29,774 nt of DNA from CAZVIJ01 sp964626735 (GCA_964626735.1 CAZVIJ010000018.1:1-29774), one strand, 5' to 3'. Positions 15,986 through 23,523 are shown, counted from the stretch's first letter. Program-made: numbers and translations. Notes: generated by a model not told the origin, from the sequence alone.

Positions 15986-17080
15986 ATGTTGAATTTCCAT
16001 AAAAAAATAAACACGATAAAGACAGTTCTCTTCCTATTCGTTGTGTCTTTGTCGCTCTTTGCTTTCAATCCGAGATCCGTTTTAGCAAAAGGCAAGGCAG
16101 CTACCCCTACTCCTACTGCGGTCCCTACTCCTATCAACAACGTCAGCCCCGTACAAACATCGCTTACCGTTTCGCCACCGAGCTACGAGTTGACGGGTAA
16201 TCCTGGAGATACCATCTCGAACGTTATCAAGCTGACGAACACATCGGATGTCGAAATTACCTTCGAGTCATCGGTAGAGGACTTCAAAGTCGAAGGACAA
16301 GAAGGAAGCGTTATCGTCGGTGGAGACGATGTCGACGAGAATGCCTTCTCCAAATGGTTCTCAGTTTCTCCAAGCACGGTAACCCTCAAGCCGAAAGAGC
16401 AAAAGCCAATCAACTATACGATCAAGCTTCCCAAGGATGCTCAACCCGGCGGGCACTTCGCATCGGTTCTCTTCAACCCCAAATCTATCAGCTCGAATAG
16501 CGGTACCGGAGCTCAAATCCTCCAAAAGGTAGGCGTGCTCGTCCTTATGACCGTTAGCGGAAACATTGATGAAAAAGGTACGGTTACCTCACTAAACACC
16601 AAAACATTTTCTGGCAATTGGGATACGGTCCTCAGTGCCGATGGCAAGACAAAGATCTATACCGCAAAGAACGAGGATCTCAGCAAGGAATCCAAGAAAG
16701 GTTATTTCGATGAAGGTCCAGTCGCCTTTGACCTCGTGTTGAAAAATGAAGGAAACGTTTTCTACAAGCCGATCGGTACTCTTACCATCTACGACTTGTT
16801 CGGACGTAAAGTCGAAGAAATAACGGTTCCACCGCGTAACGTCTTCCCCGGCGGAGAAAGGCGTATTACCGTCCTTTTCCCGACCAAGAATCTGTGGGGA
16901 ATTTACTACAAAGCTAATTTCACGGCAATCTATGGAAGCAAGAACCAAACGCTTTCGGCAGAAACAAGCTTCTGGGCATTCCCAACAACGATAGCAGTAA
17001 TAATCCTCGTCGTACTTGTGGTACTCGTGCTATTGAGGAAGCGTTTGATGAAGGCGATCTCGATTATCGCAAAGGGTTAA
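15986..17080 (+). CDS. Membrane-anchored Ig-like surface protein (DUF916/WxL-interacting-like plan)
   Basis: 364 aa. Signal peptide about 1-33 (LFLFVVSLSLFAFNPRSVLA). A TPTPTAVPTP linker follows. About residues 50-165 form an Ig-like domain: 'SLTVSPPSYELTGNPGDTISNVIKLTN' and 'WFSVSPSTVTLKPKEQKPINYTIKLP' recall the DUF916/COG1470 type. A second beta domain ends near 330 ('GPVAFDLVLKNEGNVFYKPIGTLTIYD'). A C-terminal helix (about 333-353) and a basic tail anchor it. In Firmicutes, similarly built proteins bind WxL proteins and peptidoglycan; here the binding partner is unknown. It starts a same-strand block with the dockerin and cohesin genes, 37 nt upstream of the former. Confidence 0.7.
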   Translation: MLNFHKKINTIKTVLFLFVVSLSLFAFNPRSVLAKGKAATPTPTAVPTPINNVSPVQTSLTVSPPSYELTGNPGDTISNVIKLTNTSDVEITFESSVEDFKVEGQEGSVIVGGDDVDENAFSKWFSVSPSTVTLKPKEQKPINYTIKLPKDAQPGGHFASVLFNPKSISSNSGTGAQILQKVGVLVLMTVSGNIDEKGTVTSLNTKTFSGNWDTVLSADGKTKIYTAKNEDLSKESKKGYFDEGPVAFDLVLKNEGNVFYKPIGTLTIYDLFGRKVEEITVPPRNVFPGGERRITVLFPTKNLWGIYYKANFTAIYGSKNQTLSAETSFWAFPTTIAVIILVVLVVLVLLRKRLMKAISIIAKG

Positions 17081-17117
17081 TCGCACATTTATATACGAAT
17101 TCTTTAAACTCAACTAC

Positions 17118-18020
17118 TTGATGAGACAGTGCAAGGTATTAGTAACAATCGTTCTCTGCCTATGCACTTTTCTCGCAAGCAGCATAATCAATAAGGCTTC
17201 TGCACAATCATCACCAGTCCCCACTCCGACGCACTTTACGAAACAAGATGGCCAAGGCCTCACGATTTCATTTTCAATTCCCGTCCAAACCGGTAATCTT
17301 CAGCTGACCGGCTGGACCGCCCCGAATGCAACCGTTACCTTTTTGAACGATGGCGCCGTTATAGGAACACAGCTCGCTTGCCCAGCGGGACCGCCAGCAA
17401 ATTGTCCTAATGCATCGTATGACGGCTTCTTCGACAAGACATTTACCGGCATACCTCCCGGAACGTACAACTACGGAATTTACGCTCAAGATACCTCGAA
17501 TCCACAGTTAAGCACACCTACCATCACTCGATTGCTTCCGATCCTCAATGGACAAGCAGCAATGGCCGATGTCCTTACGCTTCCCCCTACCCTTGAAGTA
17601 GAAAAACTTACAATGAAGCGCCCGGAAACGCAGACCGTTCGAGGCATGGGCAAGCCGAACTCAAGCGTGCGCGTTTTCTTCGATAATGCCAATCCTTTCC
17701 CGAGCGATAATACAATTTCCAATAACGGTACATGGCAGGTTTCTAGCAATTACGTGTTCCATTTGGGTACACGGACGGTCAAGGCGGTCGTGCAAGGCGG
17801 AAGCGGTGCGCTCTCGAACGATTCGAAGATCATTAATTTCACCGTCGAGCAATCGGCCGATCTCAACATCGATACGCAAATCAACCTGGCCGACTTCTCC
17901 ATCCTCATGTTCAACTTCGGCCTGAACCCTCCCCCGAATTGGGCTTCCGACATCAACGATGACGCAAACGTCGACCTCGCAGACTTCTCCATAATGATGT
18001 TCAACTGGACGGGTAATTAA
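17118..18020 (+). CDS. Secreted Ig-like protein with C-terminal type I-like dockerin
   Basis: 300 aa. Signal peptide 1-29 (cleaved after KASA). Residues about 45-150 and 160-240 look like two bacterial Ig-like domains ('LTGWTAPNATVTFLNDGAVIGTQ', 'VRGMGKPNSSVRVFFDNANPFPSDN'). The last 53 residues hold two dockerin calcium loops: DLNIDTQINLAD at 248-259 and DINDDANVDLAD at 278-289, each followed by FSIxMFN. The D-x-N-x-D-x-x-x-[ND]-x-x-D ligands are complete in both. No membrane anchor. A dockerin binds a cohesin, and two cohesin proteins are encoded immediately downstream, the first beginning 4 nt after this stop. The cargo would be the Ig-like part, not a visible enzyme. Confidence 0.85.
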   Translation: MMRQCKVLVTIVLCLCTFLASSIINKASAQSSPVPTPTHFTKQDGQGLTISFSIPVQTGNLQLTGWTAPNATVTFLNDGAVIGTQLACPAGPPANCPNASYDGFFDKTFTGIPPGTYNYGIYAQDTSNPQLSTPTITRLLPILNGQAAMADVLTLPPTLEVEKLTMKRPETQTVRGMGKPNSSVRVFFDNANPFPSDNTISNNGTWQVSSNYVFHLGTRTVKAVVQGGSGALSNDSKIINFTVEQSADLNIDTQINLADFSILMFNFGLNPPPNWASDINDDANVDLADFSIMMFNWTGN

Positions 18021-18024
18021 CGCT

Positions 18025-18606
18025 ATGCACTACGCATCACGACAATCCAATAGACCAACCACCCACAACCTCAAGAAGTTGTCGAAAAAAGACAATCCCG
18101 TTGCAGGCGGCATCATCGTGCTCTTGGTTATCGTCGTTCTTATCGGTAGCTTCTTTTTTCTGAGGAAAGGCAGCAAGTCCGACGTGGAAATCAAGAAGGG
18201 ATCCGTATACACCACGCAGAAGGATTCCATCGGTGTCGGGGAAAAACTCAACGTCCCCATCATGATCGACACCAACGGGCAAACCATAAATGCAGCCGAG
18301 GTATACCTCAACTACGATCCGAAAGTGGTAAAGGTCGAAGATGTCACGAAAGACGGCTCATTCTTCCGAATCTGGATCGACAAGCAGCCCGCATACGACA
18401 ACAAGAAAGGCGAACTCTCGCTCGCTGGCGGTTTGCCCAACCCCGGATTCTCCGGGAAAGGACAGGCTGGTACGGTGGTGCTGACGCTGCTGCAGAAGCA
18501 GGATACGAAGTTGGAGTTTACGACGAAGACGCGGATTTTGCTGAATGACGGGAAGGCGACCTATGTGCCGCTTACGCTCGAACCGATCGAGATCAAGGCG
18601 AAGTAA
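18025..18606 (+). CDS. N-terminally membrane-anchored cohesin protein
   Basis: 193 aa. A basic cytoplasmic N-terminus precedes a transmembrane helix at about 26-46 (GGIIVLLVIVVLIGSFFFL), with no cleavage site, so the rest is outside. Residues about 53-190 match a cohesin: 'GVGEKLNVPIMIDTNGQTINAAEVYLNYDPKVVKVEDV' near the start, 'GELSLAGGLPNPGFSGKGQAGTVVLTL' in the middle. In cellulosomes cohesins bind dockerins on enzymes; here the nearest dockerin is in the upstream gene, 4 nt away and surely cotranscribed. The final codons and stop lie within the left arm of the palindromic element A (18599). Confidence 0.85.
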   Translation: MHYASRQSNRPTTHNLKKLSKKDNPVAGGIIVLLVIVVLIGSFFFLRKGSKSDVEIKKGSVYTTQKDSIGVGEKLNVPIMIDTNGQTINAAEVYLNYDPKVVKVEDVTKDGSFFRIWIDKQPAYDNKKGELSLAGGLPNPGFSGKGQAGTVVLTLLQKQDTKLEFTTKTRILLNDGKATYVPLTLEPIEIKAK

Positions 18607-18745
18607 GGAAACCCTCACAAAAAATACGACCTGATGTTTTTTTCCCCGCGCCTATTGCTTCGCAATACGGCTTGGGATCTGCCTAACTTCGTTACGACAG
18701 ATAAAAAACATAGGGTCGATTTTGTGTGAGGGTTTCCTTACTTCG
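18599..18745. repeat. Nested palindromic element, copy A
   Basis: Left arm starting CGAAGTAAGG (18599) pairs with a right arm ending CCTTACTTCG (18745). The stem continues inward through AAACCCTCACA / TGTGAGGGTTT, ACGACC / GGTCG and ATGTTTTTT / AAAAAACAT. The core has two hairpins: 18650-18671 (ATTGC-TTC-GCAAT tip) and 18677-18702 (TAAC-TTC-GTTA tip). Read on the minus strand both tips are C-GAA-G. The left arm includes the last codon and stop of the cohesin gene. Confidence 0.85.
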
Positions 18746-18908
18746 ATGTGAGTTCACATACGGTTCTCGCTCCTGCAAGATTCTTTGAGACCATCCGTAA
18801 TTCGACTACGCGTCTGTTGGGTTCCGCCAGCACTTTCGCGTTCTCATAGCATTATACGGTGCAGGTGGTATAGCTTGGAGTGCCTGTATGGAATTGCGAG
18901 AACCTTCG

Positions 18909-18953
18909 TTTTTTAACAGCCGTAACGTAGTTAGGCAGTTCCCAAGGCGTATC
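18909..18953 (-). repeat. Inverted partial copy of the element A core
   Basis: The reverse complement aligns with 18666-18708: TACG-x-CTTGGGA, CTGCCTAAC, CGTTACG and TAAAAAAC are shared, about 80 percent identity by eye. The tip on this strand is TAAC-GTA-GTTA instead of TAAC-GAA-GTTA. Confidence 0.65.
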
Positions 18954-18969
18954 TTTTCGTTGGGTCTTT

Positions 18970-19081
18970 ATGCGAAGCTTTGAGTGATTTGTATTTTTTT
19001 TGCCCGTATCGAAGATCGGGCAAACCCTCGCGTATCGAAGATAGCGAGGGAACAAAAATACATTAACGAAAAGGTTCGCAT
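18970..19081. repeat. Nested palindromic element, copy D
   Basis: Outer pairing ATGCGAA (18970-18976) / TTCGCAT (19075-19081), then TGTATTTTT (18990-18998) / AAAAATACA (19054-19062). Inside are two abutting hairpins: TTTGCCCG / CGGGCAAA (18999-19024) and CCCTCGC / GCGAGGG (19025-19050). Both carry ATC-GAA-GAT at the tip with one bulged base. The architecture is that of copies A-C, with different stem sequence and the hairpins in inverted orientation. Confidence 0.75.
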
Positions 19082-19110
19082 GAAGACCTGGATTAATGCT
19101 ATGAGTCGCC

Positions 19111-19138
19111 TTACTTTTCCTTTGATTTTCTTTATACT
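19111..19138 (+). promoter_or_regulatory. Possible promoter of the 681-aa cohesin gene
   Basis: TTACTT (19111-19116), 16-bp spacer, TATACT (19133-19138), 40 nt before ATG 19179. It supports the downstream start. Confidence 0.45.
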
Positions 19139-19178
19139 GGTACGTAGCTCGAACTGTAATTGTTCGTCCATCCTGCCC

Positions 19179-21224
19179 ATGAGGTCGCGAAAAACAACGC
19201 TTCGTAAAGGCTCATTCGTGAGTCGGTGGTTGTACTGTTTCGTCGCGTTTATCGTCTTCGTTACCTGTTTCTATGTGTTCCCCGCGAAGCATGCGATGGC
19301 GGGAAACGGCTTCATTTTCATCTCCCCGGGGTCTAATACGGCGCAGACTCCCTACACGGTCGGTCAGAATATTGTCGTTTTGGTTGCGATCAATGCGAAT
19401 GGCGGCTCATCGATCGATACGGTTGACGGCAACTTGAACTACGATTCTAATAAGCTTCAGTTCATTTCCCTTTCCGCTTCCGCAGCGAGCGGCGGCGTGG
19501 TCAAGAACTGGGTAACGTTCCCGGATGATGCTGGAGGACAGATATCGTATGCCGGCGGTATTCCTTCGCCAGGTTACTCAGGTTCTTCGGGTAAGATTTT
19601 TTCCGTAACGTTCAAGGCTACTGCCGGCGGTGTCGCATCAGTTTCCCATAGCGGCCGCGTGTGGACGAACGGCGTTCCGATCGCAACTTCAACGGGCGTC
19701 AATTACCAAATCGGCGATATCGCTCCGGCGCAGCCATCGGTTCCTCCAACGGTACAGCCTTCGGTTCCCGACCAAAACCAAAATACCAAGGACAACACGA
19801 AGGATAATACGAAAGACAACACGAAAGATAACACCAAGGACAATACCAAGGATTTTACGAAGGACTTCACGAAAGACAATACCAAGGACAATACGAAAGA
19901 TAACACTAAGGATAATACGAAGGACAACACCAAGGACAATACGAAGGATAACACCAAGGACAATACGAAAGACAACACCAAGGACGCGAACGATATCAAC
20001 GTGAATGCGTTCCTTAAGATCGAGAAGATTTTCTCCTCCACCCACCCCGACGAATCGAAGTGGTATGCGAATAACGATCCGAAGTTCAATTGGAACCTTC
20101 CTCCCGGTGCTACGGGCGTTTCCGTCATGTTCGACCATACGCCGGATACCAATTCGCCGACGAACGGAACGAATGCCAAATCAGACTACTCGACCAATGC
20201 GATCGGCGACGGCATTTGGTATTTGCATGTCCGCGCAACCAACGGAAGCCAGTGGGGACCGACGGCGCATTTCAAGTTCAACGTCGATAAGGAACGTCCT
20301 GAGCCGATGGACATTAAGATGCTCGACGTGAAGGACCAAACCGAACCTCGCGTTAAGTTCCAGTTCACCGCTGCGGATAAATTCTCCGGCATGGATCACT
20401 ACGAGATCAATATCGACGGAAAAGATGTCGATAAATGGGAAGATGACGGCTCGCATGTCTATACGACTCCGCTTACGGGACCGGGCGAGCATACGATGAC
20501 CGTTCGGGCAGTCGATAAAGTTGGCAACTACAAGGAAAACAATATCAAGTACACGATCAACCCGATCAAGGCTCCGGAGATCAAGCAGTATGAGGTGAAT
20601 CCGATCACCAACGAGTTGACGCTCGTGAAAGGTATTTCTTCCTATCCGTATTCGGAAATCATCTTGTGGCTGCAGCGGGACGGTGATAATCCGCAGCGGT
20701 TCCTCGTCAATGCGGATAGCAATGGAGATTTCGTGTACGACGGCAATAAGAACCTGAAGGACGGGCACTACAACCTGTGGGCAGAGGTCGTCGATGGTCG
20801 AGGCGCACGATCATATGCGTCGGACAAGAAGTCGTTCAACGTCAAGACATCGTTGTGGTCGAAACTGAATACCGTCAATAACTTCCTGTTGCTGCTCATC
20901 GTGCTGCTTTTGATCTCCAACGTGTACTTCATGTGGCTTGCATTCAGGCACGGCGACAATATCAACGCGATCAGGAAGCTTTTGGGCAACAAGGGTCTTA
21001 TCCTTGCGGGGAAGAAAAAGAAAAAAGAGGAGAAAGACGCACCCGCTCCGGCACCGGAAGCGCAGCCTGCAGTTACGCCGATTCCGCAGGTTCAAGTTAT
21101 TACGCCGCCCAATACCATGTTCCCGACCCAAACGGTTGCTTCATTCGGCGGATTCGACGGCAGCGGCCCGCAATACGATACGTTCCCCGGGAAGTCGGCG
21201 GATCCTACGACGACATCGTTTTAG
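19179..21224 (+). CDS. Cohesin protein with TKDN-repeat spacer and C-terminal membrane anchor
   Basis: 681 aa from ATG 19179, chosen over GTG 18984 and ATG 19080 because a signal peptide starts here (MRSRKTTLRK, then a hydrophobic run, cleavage after HAMA at 41). About 43-180 is a cohesin: 'YTVGQNIVVLVAINANGGSSIDTVDGNLNYDSNKLQF' and 'GQISYAGGIPSPGYSGSSGKIFSVTF', clearly alike the 18025 cohesin. Residues 203-269 are 17 TKD-x repeats, probably a charged extended spacer. Residues about 280-550 are Ig/fibronectin-like domains ('DKERPEPMDIKMLDVKDQTEPRVKFQF'). A helix at about 566-589 anchors it, and the tail is Lys-rich then Pro-rich. It would present a cohesin away from the envelope to capture dockerin proteins. 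Confidence 0.85.
   Translation: MRSRKTTLRKGSFVSRWLYCFVAFIVFVTCFYVFPAKHAMAGNGFIFISPGSNTAQTPYTVGQNIVVLVAINANGGSSIDTVDGNLNYDSNKLQFISLSASAASGGVVKNWVTFPDDAGGQISYAGGIPSPGYSGSSGKIFSVTFKATAGGVASVSHSGRVWTNGVPIATSTGVNYQIGDIAPAQPSVPPTVQPSVPDQNQNTKDNTKDNTKDNTKDNTKDNTKDFTKDFTKDNTKDNTKDNTKDNTKDNTKDNTKDNTKDNTKDNTKDANDINVNAFLKIEKIFSSTHPDESKWYANNDPKFNWNLPPGATGVSVMFDHTPDTNSPTNGTNAKSDYSTNAIGDGIWYLHVRATNGSQWGPTAHFKFNVDKERPEPMDIKMLDVKDQTEPRVKFQFTAADKFSGMDHYEINIDGKDVDKWEDDGSHVYTTPLTGPGEHTMTVRAVDKVGNYKENNIKYTINPIKAPEIKQYEVNPITNELTLVKGISSYPYSEIILWLQRDGDNPQRFLVNADSNGDFVYDGNKNLKDGHYNLWAEVVDGRGARSYASDKKSFNVKTSLWSKLNTVNNFLLLLIVLLLISNVYFMWLAFRHGDNINAIRKLLGNKGLILAGKKKKKEEKDAPAPAPEAQPAVTPIPQVQVITPPNTMFPTQTVASFGGFDGSGPQYDTFPGKSADPTTTSF
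19785..19985 (+). repeat. 12-bp tandem repeat coding for (T-K-D-N)n
   Basis: Seventeen TKD units, separated by Asn except for two Phe. Codons vary synonymously (ACC/ACG/ACT, AAG/AAA, GAC/GAT), so the repeat is kept as protein sequence, not as recent DNA expansion. Confidence 0.95.
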
Positions 21225-21248
21225 CAATACCATAAAACTTGCTACCAT
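21221..21248 (+). promoter_or_regulatory. Promoter of the GNAT gene, leaderless type
   Basis: TTAGCA (21221-21226), 16-bp spacer, TACCAT (21243-21248), then exactly 6 nt to ATG 21255. Confidence 0.45.
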
Positions 21249-21254
21249 ATCGGT

Positions 21255-21689
21255 ATGAGCGAAGTACATGCAGAAATAACGACTGAATTTACACCCGAAC
21301 TGTTTGAGGGATATAAGAAGGCATTTCCTCAAGACGAATGGGTGGAGGAAAAGTTCAAGAAGTTCCTCTCGAATAGCGATACGAATGTATTGGTGACCGG
21401 TTACTGCGACGGCAATGTTGCCGGCTCGATTTGGGGTCACTATCTGGATCGGTTCGATAACGATTTGGAGCTTTTCATCTATTCTGTCGATACGGCCGTG
21501 ATCTATTGGAGAAAAGGAGTCGGGCGGGCAATGATGGATGCGCTCAAGGAACATGCAAAATCACGCGGAGCATCGTTGATGTGGGTTTTGACGCATAAGG
21601 TGAATACCCGTGCGCAAAGCTTTTACGAGGCAATGGGCGGCGAGCAGGATCCTGAGGGCGATGCCGTTCAGTACGAGATAAAACTTTAG
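21255..21689 (+). CDS. GNAT-family N-acetyltransferase
   Basis: 144 aa. The fold pattern is that of Gcn5-related acetyltransferases: 'NVLVTGYCDGNVAGSIWGHYLDRFDNDLELFIYSVDTAVIYWRKGVGRAMMDALKEHAKSRG' contains the beta4 strand, then the acetyl-CoA pyrophosphate loop RKGVGRAMM (Q/R-x-x-G-x-G/A consensus), and 'ARGSFYEAMGG'-like 'AQSFYEAMGGEQDPEG' near the C-terminus. Substrate unknown; the closest flavour is aminoglycoside AAC(3)-I-like, but that is only an impression. Its stop overlaps the 3' end of the convergent minus-strand gene by 4 nt. Confidence 0.8.
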   Translation: MSEVHAEITTEFTPELFEGYKKAFPQDEWVEEKFKKFLSNSDTNVLVTGYCDGNVAGSIWGHYLDRFDNDLELFIYSVDTAVIYWRKGVGRAMMDALKEHAKSRGASLMWVLTHKVNTRAQSFYEAMGGEQDPEGDAVQYEIKL

Positions 21690-22216
21690 AATGTTTGTAG
21701 GATGTGGTCACGTATCCAACCTTTTTGCACCGCAATATCCATGCCCAAATGTAGCACCGGTTCGGCAACTGCCCGGCATAGCCCGATTGCATTGAGCCGA
21801 TCGATCGTTTCTCCGTATGCGAATGCGAGTAGTATCGCTCTCTGGTCGCCGCGTAAGCGGTAGGCATTCAGCAGCTGCCGTAAAAGGATGCCCGTTACTT
21901 CGCGCCCATTGAATTTGAGCGAGCGGTAATCATATTCGGGATACCGCGAATCGTTCGTCGTTACCCCGCAGCTGTAAACGACGCCGTCTACGACGAAGTA
22001 CGCATGCGAGCTGTCGAGACCTTCTTCATGTATACCCATCGACCAAATTTCTGGAGAATTCGAAGCCGTGAGCGGAACGTTACGTTCTTGCAAACAATGT
22101 GCCACGACGAGCCATGAGGCAGCTGCGGCAACGTAGCATGTAGTTCGGGAAGACGGCGCAGCGAGCGTGTATTCTGTTTGCAGCGCCTGAAGCTGATCGG
22201 GAGAGGCAATGCTCAT
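21686..22216 (-). CDS. Hypothetical protein, unrecognised family
   Basis: 176 aa from ATG at 22214-22216 (MSIASPDQLQALQ), chosen over the GTG at 22222 because a TATAAT box sits 8 nt upstream of the ATG and only 2 nt from the GTG. Soluble; contains 'TTCYVAAAASWLVVAHCLQERN' and 'HAYFVVDGVVYSCGVTTND', a pattern with Cys and His residues that recalls a papain-like fold but is too weak to assign. It ends convergently over the GNAT stop with a 4-nt overlap. Confidence 0.6.
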   Translation of the reverse strand: MSIASPDQLQALQTEYTLAAPSSRTTCYVAAAASWLVVAHCLQERNVPLTASNSPEIWSMGIHEEGLDSSHAYFVVDGVVYSCGVTTNDSRYPEYDYRSLKFNGREVTGILLRQLLNAYRLRGDQRAILLAFAYGETIDRLNAIGLCRAVAEPVLHLGMDIAVQKGWIRDHILQTF

Positions 22217-22224
22217 ATACACGC

Positions 22225-22230
22225 ATTATA
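22225..22230 (-). promoter_or_regulatory. -10 box (TATAAT) of the minus-strand gene ending at 21686
   Basis: Perfect TATAAT on the minus strand, 8 nt before ATG 22216. It lies just beyond the end of the next minus-strand gene (stop at 22245), so this gene has its own transcript. No clear -35. Confidence 0.5.
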
Positions 22231-22244
22231 TCATTTATATATTT

Positions 22245-23288
22245 CTACTTTTTGTATGAAATCGAATTCATCAAATCGGAAATCCTTTTGAACGATTCTT
22301 TCTCCGGCGATGCTAACTTGGTCGTGCTCGAAAAGTATTTCGTGAAGAGCTCGTTTTCTGCCGCAGCATGATCGACGAGATTGTTGCCGTCCGCGTCCTT
22401 ACCTTTATCGAATTGCTTGTACAGCGCAGGGATGCGCGCATCGGAAAATGGAATAGCGGTCATGGTTATCCGCGCGGTGACTTTCTCGCCGTTGCCCGCA
22501 TCAAGCTCCTTGGTTGCCACATAGGTTACATCTTCCCCCGATTCTCCCGGCTTCACGTCTGCATATTTCGAAGGGACGTTGATATTGATATGTACCGTAT
22601 CCTTGGCATAAACTTCCTTCCCCGTAATCGCGAAGTTGAAATCGTTTTCTTCATCCCGGGAACCTGGATTGAAAACATGCATCAAAAACCCCGTGCTGTC
22701 GGTCTGGTACGTACCGGTCGATTCGACATACGCCTTATTGAACGTCCCATCCTTCGAGGGCTTGCAGTCAAGCGTTACGAACTTCACGTTCTGCACCTTC
22801 ACCGGCAAATCCTCCGCGGTTATCGTATAGGAAAAATCATCAGGCTCGCCCGAATCCCCCTTCATTTTCTTGCATTTCGACTGCAAAACGCTTTGCAAGC
22901 CTGCGAGCTTATCGTTCGTCGTCGGGGTCGCCGTATCGTCAGCCAAATGCTCCTCGGTAATCAATTCAGGGTCGTTCACCGTCAAATCATCCTTCTTCGA
23001 TTGCTTCGCCGTCTTCTCAGCCTCCTTCGACTTCACCCGCTGATACCCCAAAATCCCTCCCGCAACCGCAAGGCAAACAAGAAAAACTCCCATCGAGGCG
23101 ATCAACAAGTTGTTCCTTTTATCCTTAGTTTTTGGATTACCTTTATCTTTCTCACTTGGCTCATCATTATGGTCACCATCGTTACCGCCGACAGGAGGAG
23201 TCAACACAGTCTTATGCACCGGAATCGCAGCACTCGTTGGATTAGCTGTTTCTTTAAGATTAATCGTCGTATCGTTCTCGTCTTTCAT
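22245..23288 (-). CDS. Single-pass membrane protein with extracellular domain
   Basis: 347 aa. A polar N-terminal cytoplasmic part of about 75 residues with Pro/Gly/Asp/Lys ends in KTKDKRN, then a transmembrane helix 'NLLIASMGVFLVCLAVAGGILGYQ' (about 80-103), a Lys/Glu-rich coil and an extracellular beta-rich domain. Two cysteines (in SKCKKMKG and LDCKPS) could form a disulfide. No named family recognised. The plan is alike the divergently transcribed 251-aa gene and typical of CPR surface proteins. A promoter TTGTAG-16-TATACA precedes it, with its -35 touching palindromic element B. Confidence 0.65.
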   Translation of the reverse strand: MKDENDTTINLKETANPTSAAIPVHKTVLTPPVGGNDGDHNDEPSEKDKGNPKTKDKRNNLLIASMGVFLVCLAVAGGILGYQRVKSKEAEKTAKQSKKDDLTVNDPELITEEHLADDTATPTTNDKLAGLQSVLQSKCKKMKGDSGEPDDFSYTITAEDLPVKVQNVKFVTLDCKPSKDGTFNKAYVESTGTYQTDSTGFLMHVFNPGSRDEENDFNFAITGKEVYAKDTVHININVPSKYADVKPGESGEDVTYVATKELDAGNGEKVTARITMTAIPFSDARIPALYKQFDKGKDADGNNLVDHAAAENELFTKYFSSTTKLASPEKESFKRISDLMNSISYKK

Positions 23289-23308
23289 AATTTCAAGATT
23301 TTACCGAT

Positions 23309-23336
23309 TGTATAGTACGCACTAGTTAATCTACAA
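23309..23336 (-). promoter_or_regulatory. Promoter of the 22245-23288 gene
   Basis: On the minus strand TTGTAG (23331-23336), 16-bp spacer, TATACA (23309-23314), about 20 nt before ATG 23288. The -35 overlaps the first two bases of element B. Confidence 0.55.
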
Positions 23337-23475
23337 GAAACCCTCCGCGCGGGAAATTTCCCTCCATGATTTTTAATCCTCGTCTATTGCTAACGCAATA
23401 CGACTCAGGTTTGGCCATCTTCGATACGCCAAACAAAATCATGAGTCGGGAAATTTCCTGCGCGGAGGGTTTCTT
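23335..23475. repeat. Nested palindromic element, copy B
   Basis: Left arm 23335-23361 (AAGAAACCCTCCGCGCGGGA and on) pairs with right arm 23449-23475 over 27 bp with a single G-T. The core contains CATGATTTT / AAAATCATG and hairpins at 23381-23402 and 23409-23434. The core is nearly identical to copy C; the arms are not. It lies between two divergent promoters, so it is not a terminator for either gene. Confidence 0.9.
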
Positions 23476-23494
23476 GAAATTAATTGTGACGATA

Positions 23495-23523
23495 TTGAGA
23501 GGAATTAATATTGAAATTATGAT
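23495..23523 (+). promoter_or_regulatory. Promoter of the 23534 gene
   Basis: TTGAGA (23495-23500), 17-bp spacer, TATGAT (23518-23523), 10 nt before ATG 23534; near-leaderless. Confidence 0.6.

Larger units (their letters stand above)
18607..19178. other. 572-bp gene-free, palindrome-dense region
   Basis: This stretch contains most of element A, a 9-bp inverted pair GGTTCTCGC (18762-18770) / GCGAGAACC (18896-18904), an inverted partial copy of the A core (18909-18953), and element D (18970-19081). A promoter for the 681-aa cohesin gene follows. A GTG at 18984 opens a frame through it, but its product there has no signal peptide or recognisable domain. No tRNA or known RNA family is recognised. 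Confidence 0.6.

Noticed and set aside
18741..18910. A tRNA or known structured RNA in the gene-free region (GGTTCTCGC and GGGTTCCGCC motifs)
   Set aside because: No cloverleaf, no anticodon arm, and no match to any RNA family I know could be drawn.
18984..19178. GTG-started N-terminal extension of the cohesin protein
   Set aside because: It runs through palindromic element D, has no recognisable domain, and puts the signal peptide 65 residues inside the protein. ATG 19179 with an upstream promoter fits better.
19689..20179. Minus-strand ORFs with LSFVLSLV and VLGVILRI repeats
   Set aside because: Both are shadows of the TKDN repeat, whose synonymous codon variation shows that the plus frame is the selected one.
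21686..22216. Papain/NlpC-like peptidase assignment for the 176-aa protein
   Set aside because: Cys and His are present in a suggestive order, but no family motif is recognisable around them.
23335..23475. Element B as a bidirectional terminator
   Set aside because: Both flanking genes start, not end, here, so no transcript needs terminating at this point.
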